Assembly (NCBI GenBank): GCA_034658655.1
Contig: JAYEFQ010000027.1
Coordinates: 1-5,398 of the forward strand
Length of the DNA: 5,398 nucleotides
Source of the DNA: JAQIBY01 sp034658655
Lineage (GTDB): Bacteria; Bacteroidota; Bacteroidia; Bacteroidales; ML635J-15
Direction: 5' to 3'
The notes below the pieces were generated by a model. The model saw nothing but the letters and a program-made list of their open reading frames with translations. It did no database searches and had not been told where the DNA came from. Below, piece by piece: positions 5,280-5,398 of the stretch. Both the position numbers and the translations under genes were made by a program. Each line of letters begins with the position of its first letter. Position 1 is the stretch's first letter.

Positions 5280-5398
5280 GAAGTCATCATAATGTGGGTT
5301 CATTCTTTCGTACCGCTGATGCATTTCGGTTTGAATCCATTCTACTTTGTGGAATTACCGGCACTCCACCCCATCGTGATATTCGCAAAACTGCCTTA
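5273..5398 (+). CDS. TrmH/SpoU-family RNA ribose methyltransferase, internal fragment
   Basis: A 42-codon open frame running off the window. It reads NVRSHHNVGSFFRTADAF, then an ILLCGITGTPPH motif, then RDIRKTAL. This is the first conserved block of SpoU/TrmH methyltransferases (N-x-GS-x-x-RTADAF, then the LCGIT-x-TPPH strand and loop), which 2'-O-methylate tRNA or rRNA ribose using S-adenosylmethionine in a trefoil-knot fold. The N-terminal part before the DN-x-RS motif is missing, because upstream bases belong to the dehydrogenase in a different frame. There is no start codon. The G+C content is visibly higher than in the preceding genes. The rest of the gene lies beyond the right edge. Confidence 0.8.

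Overview
The window looks like a fragment of a low-GC member of the Bacteroidota, possibly of Flavobacteriia or Bacteroidia type. The reasons are an IS481-type transposase of the form common in that phylum, a cytochrome bd oxidase whose subunit II carries the FVQGGQT variant, mostly A-rich leaders without Shine-Dalgarno sites, and a near-perfect TTG-N19-TAnnTTTG promoter. No database search was possible; family calls rest on motifs read by eye and on recall of the families.

Layout, left to right, all intact genes on the + strand. (1) 1-1015: an IS481-family insertion sequence whose left end is cut by the window edge. Its transposase has an open frame, but a small GC-rich palindrome has inserted in frame one residue before the catalytic glutamate. 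(2) 957-3849: a cytochrome bd oxidase operon. cydA begins about 39 bp after the insertion sequence, cydB overlaps cydA by 8 nt, and a 33-codon single-helix membrane protein follows cydB by 17 bp and is a strong candidate for a CydX-like accessory subunit. The best promoter candidate for the operon lies inside the 3' end of the transposase gene. (3) 3850-4049: no intact gene; a strong GC-rich hairpin and a second, longer-range stem, with a short minus-strand reading frame that may be the tail of a decayed mobile-element gene. (4) 4050-4340: a MIP18/DUF59-type iron-sulfur assembly gene broken by one in-frame TAA and lacking an ATG start. (5) 4376-5279: a small membrane methyltransferase of the isoprenylcysteine/phospholipid type, overlapping by 14 nt the N-terminal half of a short-chain dehydrogenase. 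(6) 5273-5398: the dehydrogenase stops abruptly and the sequence continues, in another frame and with higher GC, as the N-terminal SAM-domain part of a TrmH/SpoU RNA methyltransferase that runs off the window.

Functionally the core is one respiratory module: CydA, CydB and the small protein would form a quinol-oxidising, oxygen-reducing terminal oxidase in the cytoplasmic membrane. The rest is accessory and partly decayed. The two most notable points are the unlisted small gene after cydB and the possible supply of the operon's promoter by the insertion sequence. The dehydrogenase/TrmH junction at about 5270-5285 is either a real deletion fusion or an assembly chimera, and should be checked before anything is built on it.
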